From Anisus vortex (taxonomy: Eukaryota; Mollusca; Gastropoda; Planorbidae): a DNA stretch of 64,000 nucleotides. Within the stretch, counting starts at the first letter, position 1. Every line of letters begins with the position of its first letter. The notes under the pieces are model-generated. The model saw only the letters and a list, made by a program, of their open reading frames with translations. It was not told the DNA's origin and searched no databases. Positions 39,656 to 51,284 of the stretch are shown piece after piece. The DNA lies in assembly GCA_949126835.1 (NCBI GenBank), contig OX421499.1, positions 25,982,490 to 26,046,489 of the forward strand. The letters run 5' to 3'. The translations under genes and the position numbers were made by a program.

Positions 39656-41094
39656 TAGTAGGCTATAAGCTTATATTATGTTAGGTTTGCGCACACAAAT
39701 AGTAAAAGAACACTAAAATAAGCGCTTAAATCAATAGTAATGCACAATGTTGCTGTAGCTAATAATTCTATAACAAATAAACAACACAATTAATATGAAA
39801 AGAGGAAGGGTACACAAAACAAAAGCTCAATGTGTTTTTATTCGGTTTTTTAGATTTTATTTCTAGAGTAAGTAGGTTTAAGTTGTGACGTATTTTTTAG
39901 AGTCTTAAGGCTAAGCCATACTAGAAACAAAATCAGTGATTTGCTGCGATTCAATTCAAAAATCACGATGATTCTCCCCGTTTCAAATGTGGCATAGCGC
40001 GGAACTTGATTCACCAGAATCAGTTTCAGCAGTGATTCGCGATGATTCACCGATTTACTTCTTACTCAGTAGCGTTGACGTTCGGCTTCGAATCGGTTGG
40101 TACGCTAACAGGGTTTGAGTGGGGCATGGATATTCGGTTCGTGTTTGATTCAATTCCACTAACTATAATAGTCTATATATAGTCTTTTATAGTTTCATTC
40201 AATACAGATCAATAACAGTAATCCAACAACAACAGCCAGACGCGTGAAGTTGTATTGTTCTTGTTATGCCCCCTGGTTTCAGTGGCGAAAAAAATTGTTC
40301 TAAAAAGTAGTCCCCTAATTAACATTTTTAGACATTGTTACAGAAATAATTGACAAAAATATAATGATTGCATCAATAAATAAATAAACGCATATATACA
40401 TTTTCATTCATCTATTAGGTTAATATTAAAATTTCCTTTTTATATAGTCGTATTCTTTTCATGTCATGTTCACATAATGTAGAATAGGCCTAACTCTATA
40501 AATCATATCATAGAATACAAACATTTTTTTCTTATAGCCTAAATAAAAATTTCAAAATCTTAAAATAATAGGCCTAGCCGTGTTTTTATATATTTCCAAA
40601 CAAACGTCTCTTAGCTTCAAGTAAACAGCCCATAAAAACAAACATTTAGCATAAATCCTTTTTATGCATTTTTATTCAGAAGGTTTTGCCCTTTGCTTGA
40701 AATTTGCTTCTCTCATAGGCACATAGGTCTAGTAAGAAAAAATACAAAAGCTAAGTCATTATAAATGCGTATTATTAGATTTTCAAATTAAAATATCACT
40801 GAAATCTTTAATGCCTTAGTAACATAATGTTGTCAATAGTTATAAAAGCATAAAGGCAGACCCAGACTGAGATAGTTAGACAATGTCGAGATGGATCTGC
40901 GGCACATCGGGGAGCAGGACTGGAGAAAGAAAACAACAGATCGTTTCAGTTTGAAATGATGACGTGAATTGGGTTAATTAGCCTTTCAAATGCGGGTCGC
41001 TAGAAAGGCATACATACAAATAAATATAATAAGTTTTGCGTAGTTATTATAAAGTTGTTTTTTTTTTAAAATTTATTCGTCTTCTATATTAACA

Positions 41095-41670
41095 GCAAAC
41101 ATAATGAACCAACAACAACTGGAAGTAGTAAAGAATTTCAAATATTTAGGAGCAGTTCTATCCGTAGACGGAAGCTGTGAGTCAGAAATTCGAGCAAGGA
41201 TTGGGACAGCATTAGTCTCCCAACAAAGCTAGGACTTGTCAAAACCATTGCTCTGTATGGATGTGAGACCTGGCCGCAGCTATCAGCAACTGAAAAGAAG
41301 TTGCAGGCATTCGAAAATAAATGCATGCGACAAATACTTCGAATCTCCTACTTAGAACACAGGACTAATGAGTAGGTCTATGTCTGGGTCAGAATATCCT
41401 CAATTGCAGGCCCTCAAGAAAACATTATGGCAACAATCAAACGGCGCAAACTGGCATGGTGCGGTCATGCGTTGCTGCATAATAACCTGCCAAAAGTAAT
41501 CCTCCAAGGCACTGTAGAAAGTGGACGTCGGAGAGGACGTCAGCGGAGATGCTGGTTCGACAACATAAAATATTGGACAGGGCTGCAGTTGACTCAATTA
41601 ATGACAACCGTTCAAGACAGACAAAAGTGGTGAAGGTTGACTGCTGAGGTGACCATTCGATCCCCCCCCC
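41095..41670 (+). pseudogene. Non-LTR retrotransposon, reverse transcriptase C-terminal remnant
   Basis: Frame-shifted pieces in order: EVVKNFKYLGAVLSVDGSCE, LGLVKTIALYGCETW, MATIKRRKLAWCGHALLHNN and VESGRRRGRQRRCWFDNIKY. These are hallmarks of the C-terminal end of mollusc non-LTR ORF2 proteins. At least one frameshift and one in-frame stop. Not functional. Confidence 0.7.
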
Positions 41671-42035
41671 CCCAAACGACCACAACGGTCATGTGATTGA
41701 TGATGATGATGATATTTAATAGCATGGATAGAAGCGCTTTATTATTATTAATAGTTAGACCTAAATATGTTGAGACGCGTATCTCCTACTTGTATAATAA
41801 TATTATAGTTCCTTTTAGCGGTAGGCCTATTAATTTGTTGACAAGTGTTTACAATATAATATTATATCAGAACTTTTCATTGTAAATGTTAGAAAGTGTC
41901 CACCCAGCGTTATCGTTTACATTGTATCTCCCTCATCTCTCGTCATTTTCTCCACACCAGGGTTTATAAGCCAATGGTTTGTCATTTATTTTGACATTCA
42001 CATAGCCTATATTTTAGGGACTAGATTCACTAGAA

Positions 42036-42389
42036 TCAGGGGTCGGGAACCCATGGCTCGCGAGCTAGATGTGGCTCTTTTGATTGCTGCCATGCATCTG
42101 GCTCGCAGACAAATGTTCGATTATTAAAAAAAATGTTTTTTATAGACTTTTTGATCTACATATTAATTGCATAGTAATATTTCACTCTACAAATGAGCTA
42201 AAGTCTACTGCAGCTCAGCATCAGAAGAATTCAGAGACATAATTATTGTACTTTTAGTGTTGAAATTACACAAAATGCACACATTTACTTGAATTTTTAG
42301 TTTTAGGCCTAAACATAATGTATGGCTCTCACAGAATTACTTTTCAAAATATGTGGTGTACATGGCTCTCTCAGAAAAAAGGTCCCCTG
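42036..42389. mobile_element. Short non-autonomous hAT element
   Basis: Ends TCAGGGGTCGGGAACC and AAGGTCCCCTG; flanks CACTAGAA / CACTAGAT (7 of 8). Contains two GGCTCT-type internal inverted blocks. No coding capacity. Confidence 0.6.
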
Positions 42390-43129
42390 CACTAGATCAT
42401 AGGTTGTCAACCTTTTTCGGCTCACCGCCCCTTTTTTTCAATTGTTTAGCCCTCACCGCCCCCAACCCCTTTTTTAAAAATTAAGTTATGGCCGACTAGA
42501 TTGGTGTGCGTTTTCAGATATTAAAAAGAGCTGAAATGAACAGGTTTGTTTGATTGTTGTTTTAAAATAAATAATTTAAAAATATATAGGGCCTACTGCA
42601 CAAAAGTTTTTTTTAATCAATATTAAAATGAAGCCAGTGCCTGATGTTGCTAGCAGTCTGTCTATGTTTGGTTCAATTTCGGTTTCCAAAACCCTCGGGT
42701 TACTTGCAACTTGCTTCTCTTTTTTGACAACAGCAACAAAACCAAAAGACACAGTGAAATTCATTGATGTCCAATTGCAACCAAAAAGTCGTGATTATAG
42801 CCTACTTCCTACTAATCTCAATTTTAATTCTTCAGTGCTTGTTTATTCCCCTTGCAGTTATGACGGTAGAACAGATTTTAACACTTCACCATAAGACACC
42901 ATTAGAAAGAGGGTCTAAAAACTAATCAGGAATTTTCAAGTTTAAAACAACAATAATGTCTTGAAATTGACAGTTGAAGCCATCATTAAATGCTTCAAGG
43001 TGACGACAAATATCGAGTAAGTCTTCGTCAGTTTTCTCATCAGATGATGCAAGATCTTTTCGTCCATAATTGTGTTTGTCCAATCGAAGTTTTGACATAA
43101 AATGCCAAAAGAAAAAAAAAACACTCCTC

Positions 43130-43761
43130 AGTAGTATAGTAGGGTCTTTTCGAGTCGCATTTGAGGCGCGCGCCTCTGCGCCTCAGTTGACCTTTGACCT
43201 TTGACCCGGAAGTGCCCTTTGACCCCGTCACCGGAAGTGACCCCAATCGAAAGTGACGTCATCCAAGATGGCGTCTTGTCGTGTTGTTACACGACCGACC
43301 GTGACCTAGTGACCTAGTGACCCCTACTGGAAGTGACGTCATCCAAGATGGCGTCTCGTCGTGTTGTTACACGTTCGGCCGTGACCTAGTGCCCTTTTGA
43401 CCTAGTGACCTTTTGACCGCGCGGTTATTTTGTGGTATTACACGTGCTTTGAGCACGTGCTTTAATTAAAGATGGCGGAACCAAGATGGCGTCTTGTCGT
43501 GTTGTTAACACGTGTTATTAAATTATTATTTTGTGTGATTTTATCACATGTTTTAAGTATTACATGTGATTAATTATAGTGTGTAGTGTTATTACACGTG
43601 GTTTTATCACACGTGGTTTAATTATTACACGTGATTTGTTCACATGATTTCATTATAGTATTACACGTGATTTAGCACGTGGTTTAAGTATTACACTAAT
43701 TAAAGATATCGACAACAGTACGACATATAGAAAAAACAAAAATAGGTTTAACGTTATATAT
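43130..43761 (+). repeat. Polinton left terminal inverted repeat, 632 bp
   Basis: Pairs base for base with 58969-59600, without gaps. The only differences I found are two bases near 43554 (ACATGTTTT versus ACGTGGTTT). Holds a 14-bp GC palindrome (43163-43176), TGACCT repeats, two CRE sites, three CCAAGATGGCG sites and about eight CACGTG sites. Likely the integrase substrate and replication end, possibly also a control region. Confidence 0.97.
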
Positions 43762-44140
43762 GAGTTTTATTCACAGTATTATATAGGCATAGCGCTATTG
43801 TAGACAGTGCTGATTTTATTTACAACACTACATATGTTCCATTATTGTATTTACAGCAAACAAAAAGTTTATTTATAGCAATCAAACAAGTTCATTTATT
43901 AATAATAATATCATGGTAATAAACAAGTTTATTTGTAATATACATATATACAATAGCAATACATATATACAATAGCAATACATAATCCAATACATATACA
44001 CAATAGCAATACATATTATATTATATACAAAAGCAATACATAATCCAATACATATATAAAATAGCAATACATATTATATATACAATACATATACACAATA
44101 GCAATACATATATACAGTATTATGTATGTACATCAGAAGA
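43762..44140. repeat. AT-rich irregular tandem repeat inside left TIR
   Basis: Irregular copies of ATACATATATACAATAGCAA between 43940 and 44115, downstream of the polymerase gene. No coding potential. Confidence 0.7.
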
Positions 44141-44145
44141 CAATT

Positions 44146-44151
44146 TTTATT
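44146..44151 (-). terminator. Candidate polyadenylation signal for polB
   Basis: AATAAA on the minus strand, 82 bases beyond the polymerase stop codon and the first such hexamer after it. Confidence 0.5.
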
Positions 44152-44232
44152 TTACAACTATGAAACCAGTCCAATGTCGTCAATGTCGGCCCCTAAGTGT
44201 AGTCTGTGTGTATGCCCTAGACACTCAACTAA

Positions 44233-47200
44233 TTAAATGTCTAGTGGTATGGTTGTAAATGCGTCTGCTTGTACTTGTCTTTTGATATAGAAATATGAAA
44301 GTGAACTGCGGTGTTGTGTGTATGTAAAGACTGCGTTTTGATGTATTTTGAATCCTATATTTGTACCACCCCCCGCTTTTTGTGTGTTGAGTACATGCAT
44401 GAAGTGTGTGATGTCTAATGGGTTGTGATGTTTCGACAAACCTTTCGTGGATGTTTTATTATTCTCGCCGAAGCAGTGGTAAGTTTTGCTGCATAGCGAG
44501 ACCATACCCACCCCTTCATACTCTAACTTAAACAACCCCGGTGTTCTCTTTTCATAAAGTTTCCTAGCCCTACACTGCTGACAATTTACAGTACCCTTAT
44601 CACTGCCAAACAGCTCTTTGTGTTTTTCGCAAAATTCAGAGGGGAACCAGTTGTCGTGTTCTTTGTAAAAGTCCTGTCTTTTGTTGGGTCTAACAACCTC
44701 AGTCAAGTCAGGGGCACTAAGCGCTAAATATAAACTGTCCGTATCCATCTCACAGAGTTGAAAGTCGGCCCTCTCAATGTACGTATCTAGGAAATCATAA
44801 TAAAAGGCTAACATTCTAAGCTTCGCGTATTGATAAACAAAAAAACCTATCTGAAGAGGGAGATCCCAATTTATATTTGTCTTTAACATCTCTACTTCAA
44901 AAATGTCCGCGTCGCCTAGCTTTGTCATTTTTTTAAAGAGCGGACTATTTACTAATTTACCAGTCGCGTCACCGCAGCAATAAGACATGTCCGCGTGTTT
45001 TGATTTGTTTGTCAGTGTCTTGCCGTACGCCGCGTTTCCTAACAATTTCATCGTCTCGCTAGTTATCGTGTAATTAGGGTCACTATCGCCTTTGCGTCGC
45101 GCGTCAGACACCTTTTCCCCAAAGGACTTGAAACATGCATTAGGATTATACTCTACTATCTGATAAATTTTGGTTACCTCCAACCCATGTTCTAAATACC
45201 ACTTTAATAAAGGTGTCGCTAATAAAATCTTTTCCCCTTTATATGAACCTACTAACGTCCGTCGGGCGGACGTCAAGAGCTTGTTTTGCTCTGCGTACTC
45301 GCGCATGAAAGGGCCGATGTCGTCTCTACCAACAGTTGTGTTTTTAAAAATAGGTGTCATCTCACTAAAATGGTCTTTTAAATGGTCAGGAACGTTAAGG
45401 TCAGCCTCAATCAGTCCAAAAAACGTCTCATTTTTAACAGCATCGAGGATCTGTTTTTCTGTCATGTGGCCTTTGAATTTATTATATGTCGGGGCAACGA
45501 GACTCGCCGAAAGCGTCTTGAAGTCAGCTACAAAATCTTTCACACTAGGATCAGTCTTTTTACATTGTTTCCACTCACACTCCCACATTTCCACTAGATT
45601 AACTTTAATTGTCTCCCTCAAGTACGTACTAATTTCTTCTGTCTTCGCGAACAACTCTGTGAGAGGTTTGTCATTTTTGGGATTAACGTCTCTATCTTTG
45701 GTAATAGGGCACTCTGGTCGATGTCCATGAAACAGGCAGCCATGAAACTGATATACTGTCCTAGTCTTCGCGTCCCACCCATCTACTCTAATGTACCTAT
45801 TTCCTAAACGCATTTCTCCATTTGTGTCCTCTGTCTTTAGTTTCCTTTTTGTCGTATGGGAAACCCACGCTAGCCATTCCCTACACTGCTGTCCATAAAA
45901 ATCTTGTTTACGCGGTTTAAAACTATCCTCACTCTTTCTAATAATGGGGCGATAGGTGGGCATTTTTTGCATAAGTGCCCATAAATATAGGGCATTGGCA
46001 TCAAAGCCTTTGATCCCCTGGACCGGCTTGTTCCCATTCCCTCTAACATAAGTTTTACCCTTCTCATGGTACCTATGAAATATTATAGCCGGTCCCCCAA
46101 CTATATTATTCCTGATGGTTGTATGTAAATCTCTATCACGTTTAGCACATAAAGAAAAGTGAACCCCATCTGGAATTGTCCTAAAAAGATAGTTTAGAGT
46201 TATCCCAGGGACGGAAACGGCTTGTTTAAAAATATCGACCCCTAGCTCCTTGTAAAAACTAACTTGTCTTTCTAACGCTTGGATAAAGGGAACCACGTCT
46301 TTGTTGTTATACCATACTAGAAAATCCCTTACAGTTTTCATGTCCTTTTCCACCCAGATACTTTGACAATAGGCATATTCGTCTTCTGAAATGTTACTGT
46401 TCTTAAGGGATGAAAAGAAAGCACTATGTGGGGGCAAACTAGTCTCGTCTAGGACTCCTAGGTTCCTAACATACTCATACGGAAAATGTCCTTTTGTTTC
46501 CTTAATGTCATAGGCGGCTAGGTACTTACTATAGCTAAACCCAGGGGCTAGATAGTTAACAATGTCTAAAAACTTTAAGTCATCTGTCGCTACGCACATA
46601 AAGTTATTATTCCTCTTAATGACAAAATTAAAGGGGGACTGTTTGTCAAAGTCAGTCGGTTCATCTGTCGCTATATAGGGAACACCACCCGCTTCTTCTT
46701 CTAACCCCTCTTTGTCTTCTAACCCCTCGTCCCTGTCTTCTTCAACTGTCGTCCCACCCACCTTTCCCCCCACGTTCTGAGATCCCACAAAATACTTTAT
46801 AAAATAAGGTTTAATTAAATTAAAATCATATTTTCCTGAATTAAATCCTATCACTGGCAGCTGTTGTAAGTAACCCTCTAATCTAGCCCAGAGTTTACCA
46901 ATCATCCCAGCCCCCTCCCCTTCTTCACCCCCTGCTTTCTTACTAGCCTGGTTAATCAATTTACCTAATTCCTTAAAAACCCATTCAAACTTGTCTTCTA
47001 AAATTTCAAAAGCTGCCTCACTTATATCTTGTAGTTTTTTTAGTGCCCTATTAACCAAATCTTGTTCATTTCCGGTTGAAATAAAGCAGAACGGTCCTTC
47101 TTGACCAGGGACATTTGAGGCGATAGAGCAGGATAAGGGTACATGCTTTGCTACTAAATTAGTTACGTTCCCTACCAGACGAGCTTCCGAGTCATCAAAG

Positions 47201-48806
47201 TAGCACTCGAAGTCGAACGTTGCTCTATAGGGATACACATAATTGATATCGACATCAATGCCTTGTGCTGCTAATCCCTCCCAAATGGTCTCTTGCAGTC
47301 TATACATGCCACCCTTATATCTATCTTTTGGTTTCCCACCCTCACAGGTCTTTTCGTGTCTATTTAATAGTTTTAATAGCGGCCACAATTTCCCGCATTT
47401 AGCACATGAGAACGCATGCCCCACAGCATCAATATCAGAAATGTACATGAAATGCTGTTTAAAAAGTAACAGGTACATGGTCTCATTAAAGCTAGTCCCA
47501 CCCCGGAGTTTTGGTATAATTTTCTCTTTCTCATTAAATTCAAATACATCTATATTAACCCTAAAACACTGTTCTAAATCTGGTATCTCTTTTAAACTAA
47601 CCCCACTAAACCCATTCGAGGTCTCTACACCCCGATAGACTTGCCACTGCATCAACAATTGTTTTGTTTGTGTCCTAAGGTCTTTAATGGGGTGTCCTCT
47701 GAATGCAGCTAAACAGCGAAAGAAACAAAGATTGTCTGTATATGGTTTTGAATGTGAGTCGAATTGTAAAATGTTAATGGCCCTATTATGTTTAATGAAA
47801 TTGGGTATGTCTGTGAGAGTGCAGCCTATAGGAAAGTCTTGAAGGGGGTATATGTAGAAGGTCGTAGCTGGAATACTCTCTACCTGATAATTAGTATTGG
47901 GTCTGTTTTGAAGTCCTATATCTAAAATGTCTGTTTCATTTAAGTGTTCTATGAATGAGTGAAAATCATGTATATTATTAATTAATCTTGGAGTGTCTAA
48001 GGCAGTTGCGTTGTTAACTGAGCTATGAAAGAAACGAAGTTCATTTGTCTCCTTATGTCTTAAAATGAGATGGTGACTGTAATTTATTTTGTACCGTTTT
48101 GTTTGTTGTGTGAATAGCTGGTCTGTTAGTCGTGTCTGCCAGTCAATGGGATGTTTACTTAAGGGACTATGGAAATAATTAAAGGTTGAAATGTGCTTGT
48201 GGATGTTATGGTGCGTTTGTAGAGCAGTCCAATGATCGATATACGTAGCCCTTATGTCTTGTGGCAAATGATCTAACAAGTCAAGTTCGTCTTGAATGTC
48301 CATTAAATCAATGTCATTATGTTGGCTGTCTAATACGGTAAGGTCTAATAATTGTCTTTTGGTTGTTTGCTTTAAATCATTATTTGCCTTCCTTTTTTGT
48401 GTAGTTGTTGTCTCTGTAGATGTGGACGCTGCTGTTGTTGTCTCTGCCGCTGTTGTTGTCTCTGCCGCTGTTGGTGTGGTTGTTTCTGATACACCAACTG
48501 TGGAAAATATATACAGAAAATTATAACATTATAATATATTAAACAATTATAAGTAGTTTTTATGTAACTTCTTAATAAACACACCAATACATATAAGTTA
48601 AAAAATATTTATAACATACCAGCAACAGTCTGTGCATGGGTCTTCGTATGTCTATTTAAATTATCTAATCTGGTGTAGACACGGCCACAAATATCACAAG
48701 TATGTCGTGTTCTATCGTGGACTGAGTCATTGTGTCGCTTTAAATCACTATTCTTGGTGAACACACGCGTACACAAAGTGCATGCAAATGTTTTGAGTGC
48801 TTCCAT
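44233..48806 (-). CDS. polB: Protein-primed family B DNA polymerase (Polinton pPolB) with N-terminal C2H2 zinc-finger exon
   Basis: Would replicate the element from its protein-primed ends. Exon 1 is 48620-48806 and exon 2 is 44233-48497; the 122-bp intron 48498-48619 has a GTATGT donor and TTTTCCACAG acceptor, and the frame continues across it (about 1,483 residues). Exon 1 encodes two C2H2 fingers (CTLCTRVF…H and CDICGRVY…H). Exon 2 first codes a Thr/Ala-rich linker. Numbering residues from the internal Met at 48303: a possible OTU-like region (DNLCFFRC, Cys193) and a CxxC…HxxxxC motif; exonuclease motifs FDFECYF (D364, E366), FNSGKYDF (D493) and YNNKD (D669); polymerase A DANALYLWAL (D768); VDGW…YQFHGCLFHGH (from D841), typical of the insert between A and B in Polinton polymerases; B GNAAYGKTL (N1090); C DTDS (D1187, D1189); KTYHCF. 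All catalytic residues are present. AG directly precedes the start codon, so a non-coding leader exon may join there. Confidence 0.93.
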
Positions 48807-48889
48807 CTGTATATAATTATAGAAAAAATAATTCAAATCCAGTTTAGAATATATAATAGGCAACTTACTTTAGCCTATACACGATAAGA

Positions 48890-49450
48890 ATAAAAACCAG
48901 TTAAAAATATTTGTACAATCAGACTAATATTTACGTTTAAAATACTCGACAATAAAAAAAAATATAAAAAAAATTTTTTTTTTTCCAAATGGTTAGGGTA
49001 GGCAATATCCCCTTAAAAATATTTTTTTACAATGAGACTAATATTTTAAAGTGTTTAAAAAATACTTACTCTTCAAACAATAATTTAATACACCCAATAC
49101 ACGCTGGGGATACATATGTAAATGTATTAAACATAAATAACTTATAAAGAGAGACTGCAAAATGGTTTTATTCTATAAAACAATTATATTTATTTTCAAA
49201 ATATTAAAAACTCACTTACTTTATTGTTAAGTACTGATAAGCCGCTATTTAAAATATTTTAATGCATTTAAAAAATACACAATTAAAAAAAAATAATTTT
49301 TTTTTCAATGTTTAGGGTGGTCAACACCCCTTAAAAATATTTTTACAATGAGACTAATATTTACATTTAAAATACTCGACAATTAAAAAAATAATTATTT
49401 TTTTTTCCAATGTTTAGGGTGGTCAACACCCCCTTAAAAATATTTTTACA
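48890..49450. repeat. AT-rich imperfect repeats in the polB leader intron
   Basis: About three copies of a roughly 120-bp segment carrying TTACAATGAGACTAATATTT and GTTTAGGGTGGTCAACACCC. They lie between the zinc-finger exon and the likely leader exon. Confidence 0.65.
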
Positions 49451-49651
49451 ATGATACTAATATTTTAATACATTTAAAAAAATACGTACTCTTCAAGCAA
49501 CAATACTTTTATATTAGAATAAAGTTCTGTTACAAGGAATGTATGCCCTGGGGATAAATATAAAATGTATTAAACATATAAATAAATTATAGAGAGAGAA
49601 CGCAAAATGGTTTTATTCTATGAAAGCATTTTCAAAATATTAAAAACTCAC

Positions 49652-49749
49652 TTTTTATCGCTTGGAAAAAGTTGGTCAGCCGTTAGACAGGTCTTCGCAG
49701 AGCTGCTAGGCAAAGTGTGAAGGAAATAAACTACCGAGCTGTATTTATA
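49652..49749 (-). promoter_or_regulatory. Likely polB promoter and non-coding leader exon
   Basis: On the minus strand TATAAATA (49742-49749) is followed by about 90 bases ending at a donor AAAA/GTGAGT (boundary 49652). With the acceptor just before the zinc-finger start codon at 48806 this would make a spliced leader exon with an intron of about 845 bp. Read from signals only. Confidence 0.5.
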
Positions 49750-49818
49750 CACACCAAACACACATGCATTAACGCACCTGTTCGTGAGTAAAGCTATAAT
49801 CAAACATTCCCGAGAGCA

Positions 49819-50090
49819 GGGTAATGGTTTCCCTGTCCAGATGGTCCATTAGCGTGCCATGTAATTAATGGTTTCCCTGTCCAGATGGTCCCTTATCGTG
49901 TCATGCGCGCTGCGCAAGGTAATTAATGGCTTCCCTGTCCAGGTGGTCCCTTATCGTGTCATGCGCAATTAATGGCTTCCCTGTCCAGGTGGTCCATTAG
50001 CGTGTCATGTAATTAATGGCTTCTCTGTCCAGATGGTCCCTTATCGTGTCATGCGCACTGCGCAAGGCAATTAATGGCTTCCCTGTCCAG
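49819..50090. repeat. Tandem repeat between divergent promoters, about 6 units of 44-58 bp
   Basis: Units share AATTAATGGCTTCCCTGTCC and GGTCCCTTATCGTGTCATGC. Some add CGCACTGCGCAAGG. Position between the left- and right-facing TATA boxes suggests a control region or origin; function is a guess. Confidence 0.85.
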
Positions 50091-50097
50091 ATTTGAT

Positions 50098-50260
50098 CGA
50101 TAAGCCAAAACCCATTAAAGCAACAATGTTGACCTTAGTGTACTAAAACCCATTAGTGCAAAAATGTTAGTAGCCACGTGGACTAAAAAAAGAGTTTATT
50201 GATAAACCAAAACCCATTAGTGCAAAAAGTTGCCCTTTAGCCCTGCACTAAGTGCCTTAG
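50098..50260. repeat. Short repeats with CCCATTAGTGCAAAAA
   Basis: Three imperfect copies of AAAACCCATTAGTGCAAAAA, with related TTAGTGCAAC sites. Part of the same non-coding control region. Confidence 0.6.
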
Positions 50261-50512
50261 TGCAACAGCTGGTGACCAGCAAGAAGCTCTGTAAGTACAC
50301 ATGCCGATTTTCAGGTGCCAGATAAGTCAATTTTTGACCAGTGCAACGAGTAAAATGCACTTAGCGTATGACGCCAGCCAAGTGATAACATCGGAAACTG
50401 TCCATTACCTATCCAGCGGAGACTCCTGTATGGCAGTCAAAATGATTTAATATACGCAACCAAAATTAATGCGTTTAGGTGATGTGTTAATGCATAAGGC
50501 GGTCAGAACACG

Positions 50513-50603
50513 CTATATATAAGGTAGCTATTCTCAATGCTTATTACTGCACTTGTTCCAGTCTACAACTAGTTCAATTGCCTGTTGCTATATACAGAAA
50601 TAT
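50513..50603 (+). promoter_or_regulatory. Rightward TATA promoter and candidate leader exon
   Basis: TATATATAAGG (50513-50523) faces right, about 80 bp before a strong donor GTAAGT at 50604. No long open frame follows on the plus strand. A possible acceptor (TATTTATTTCAG) ends at 52046. Any transcript would run towards, and possibly antisense to, the late genes. Confidence 0.4.
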
Positions 50604-50639
50604 GTAAGTATTTTTGTTTTTATATCACATGTTAACTTA

Positions 50640-50915
50640 ATTCGTTATATAGATAGCTGTACAGAAAGGTATATAAGCAACTAGATATATAAACAGCTAG
50701 ATAGCTAAAAAGATATATAAACAGCTAGATAGCTAGATAGGTGTACAGACAGGTATATAGATAGCTAAAACGCTATATAAACAGCTAGATAGCTAAAAAG
50801 ATATATAAACAGCTAGATAGATATATAAACAGATAAATAGACAGGTATATAGATAGATAGACAGGTTCACTACATTTTTTTCTAACATCATTGTACTCAG
50901 TGTAAAACATTACAC

Positions 50916-50980
<65 letters not shown>

Positions 50981-51030
50981 CAGAGAGTGGGAGAGAGGCA
51001 GAGAGAGAGAGAGAGGTAGAGAGTGAGGCA

Positions 51031-51063
<33 letters not shown>

Positions 51064-51066
51064 GCA

Positions 51067-51106
<40 letters not shown>

Positions 51107-51115
51107 ATGAACGAG
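50640..51115. repeat. Imperfect GATA-rich repeats, then (GA)n microsatellite
   Basis: At 50640-50870, irregular copies of AGATATATAAACAGCTAGAT. At about 50918-51102, a GA-rich tract interrupted by GGCAGAGAGTG. It creates Ser/Leu-rich open frames on the minus strand that are not genes. Confidence 0.85.
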
Positions 51116-51284
51116 GGTGGGAGATAAACAAATAGATAAATATATTATCTCCATAAATACTAATTCAACTATATATTCTGTTCATAGTTTAGTTTGCATT
51201 TACTTTATTTATAAATCTAAGCCAAATGACTCCAACAAATGCTTAATAAAACATTCTTTATAACACAACGCTTGTATTCCACAG

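Noticed and set aside
45170..45730. 186-codon plus-strand frame opposite the polymerase
   Set aside because: Lies wholly within the polymerase coding region on the other strand and has no domain features; a shadow frame.
47500..47520. LRGG motif in the polymerase as a ubiquitin-like or protease cleavage site
   Set aside because: One short motif in a large protein; likely chance.
50897..51154. Ser/Leu-rich frames in the Polinton centre
   Set aside because: Translation of a GA microsatellite; no gene features.
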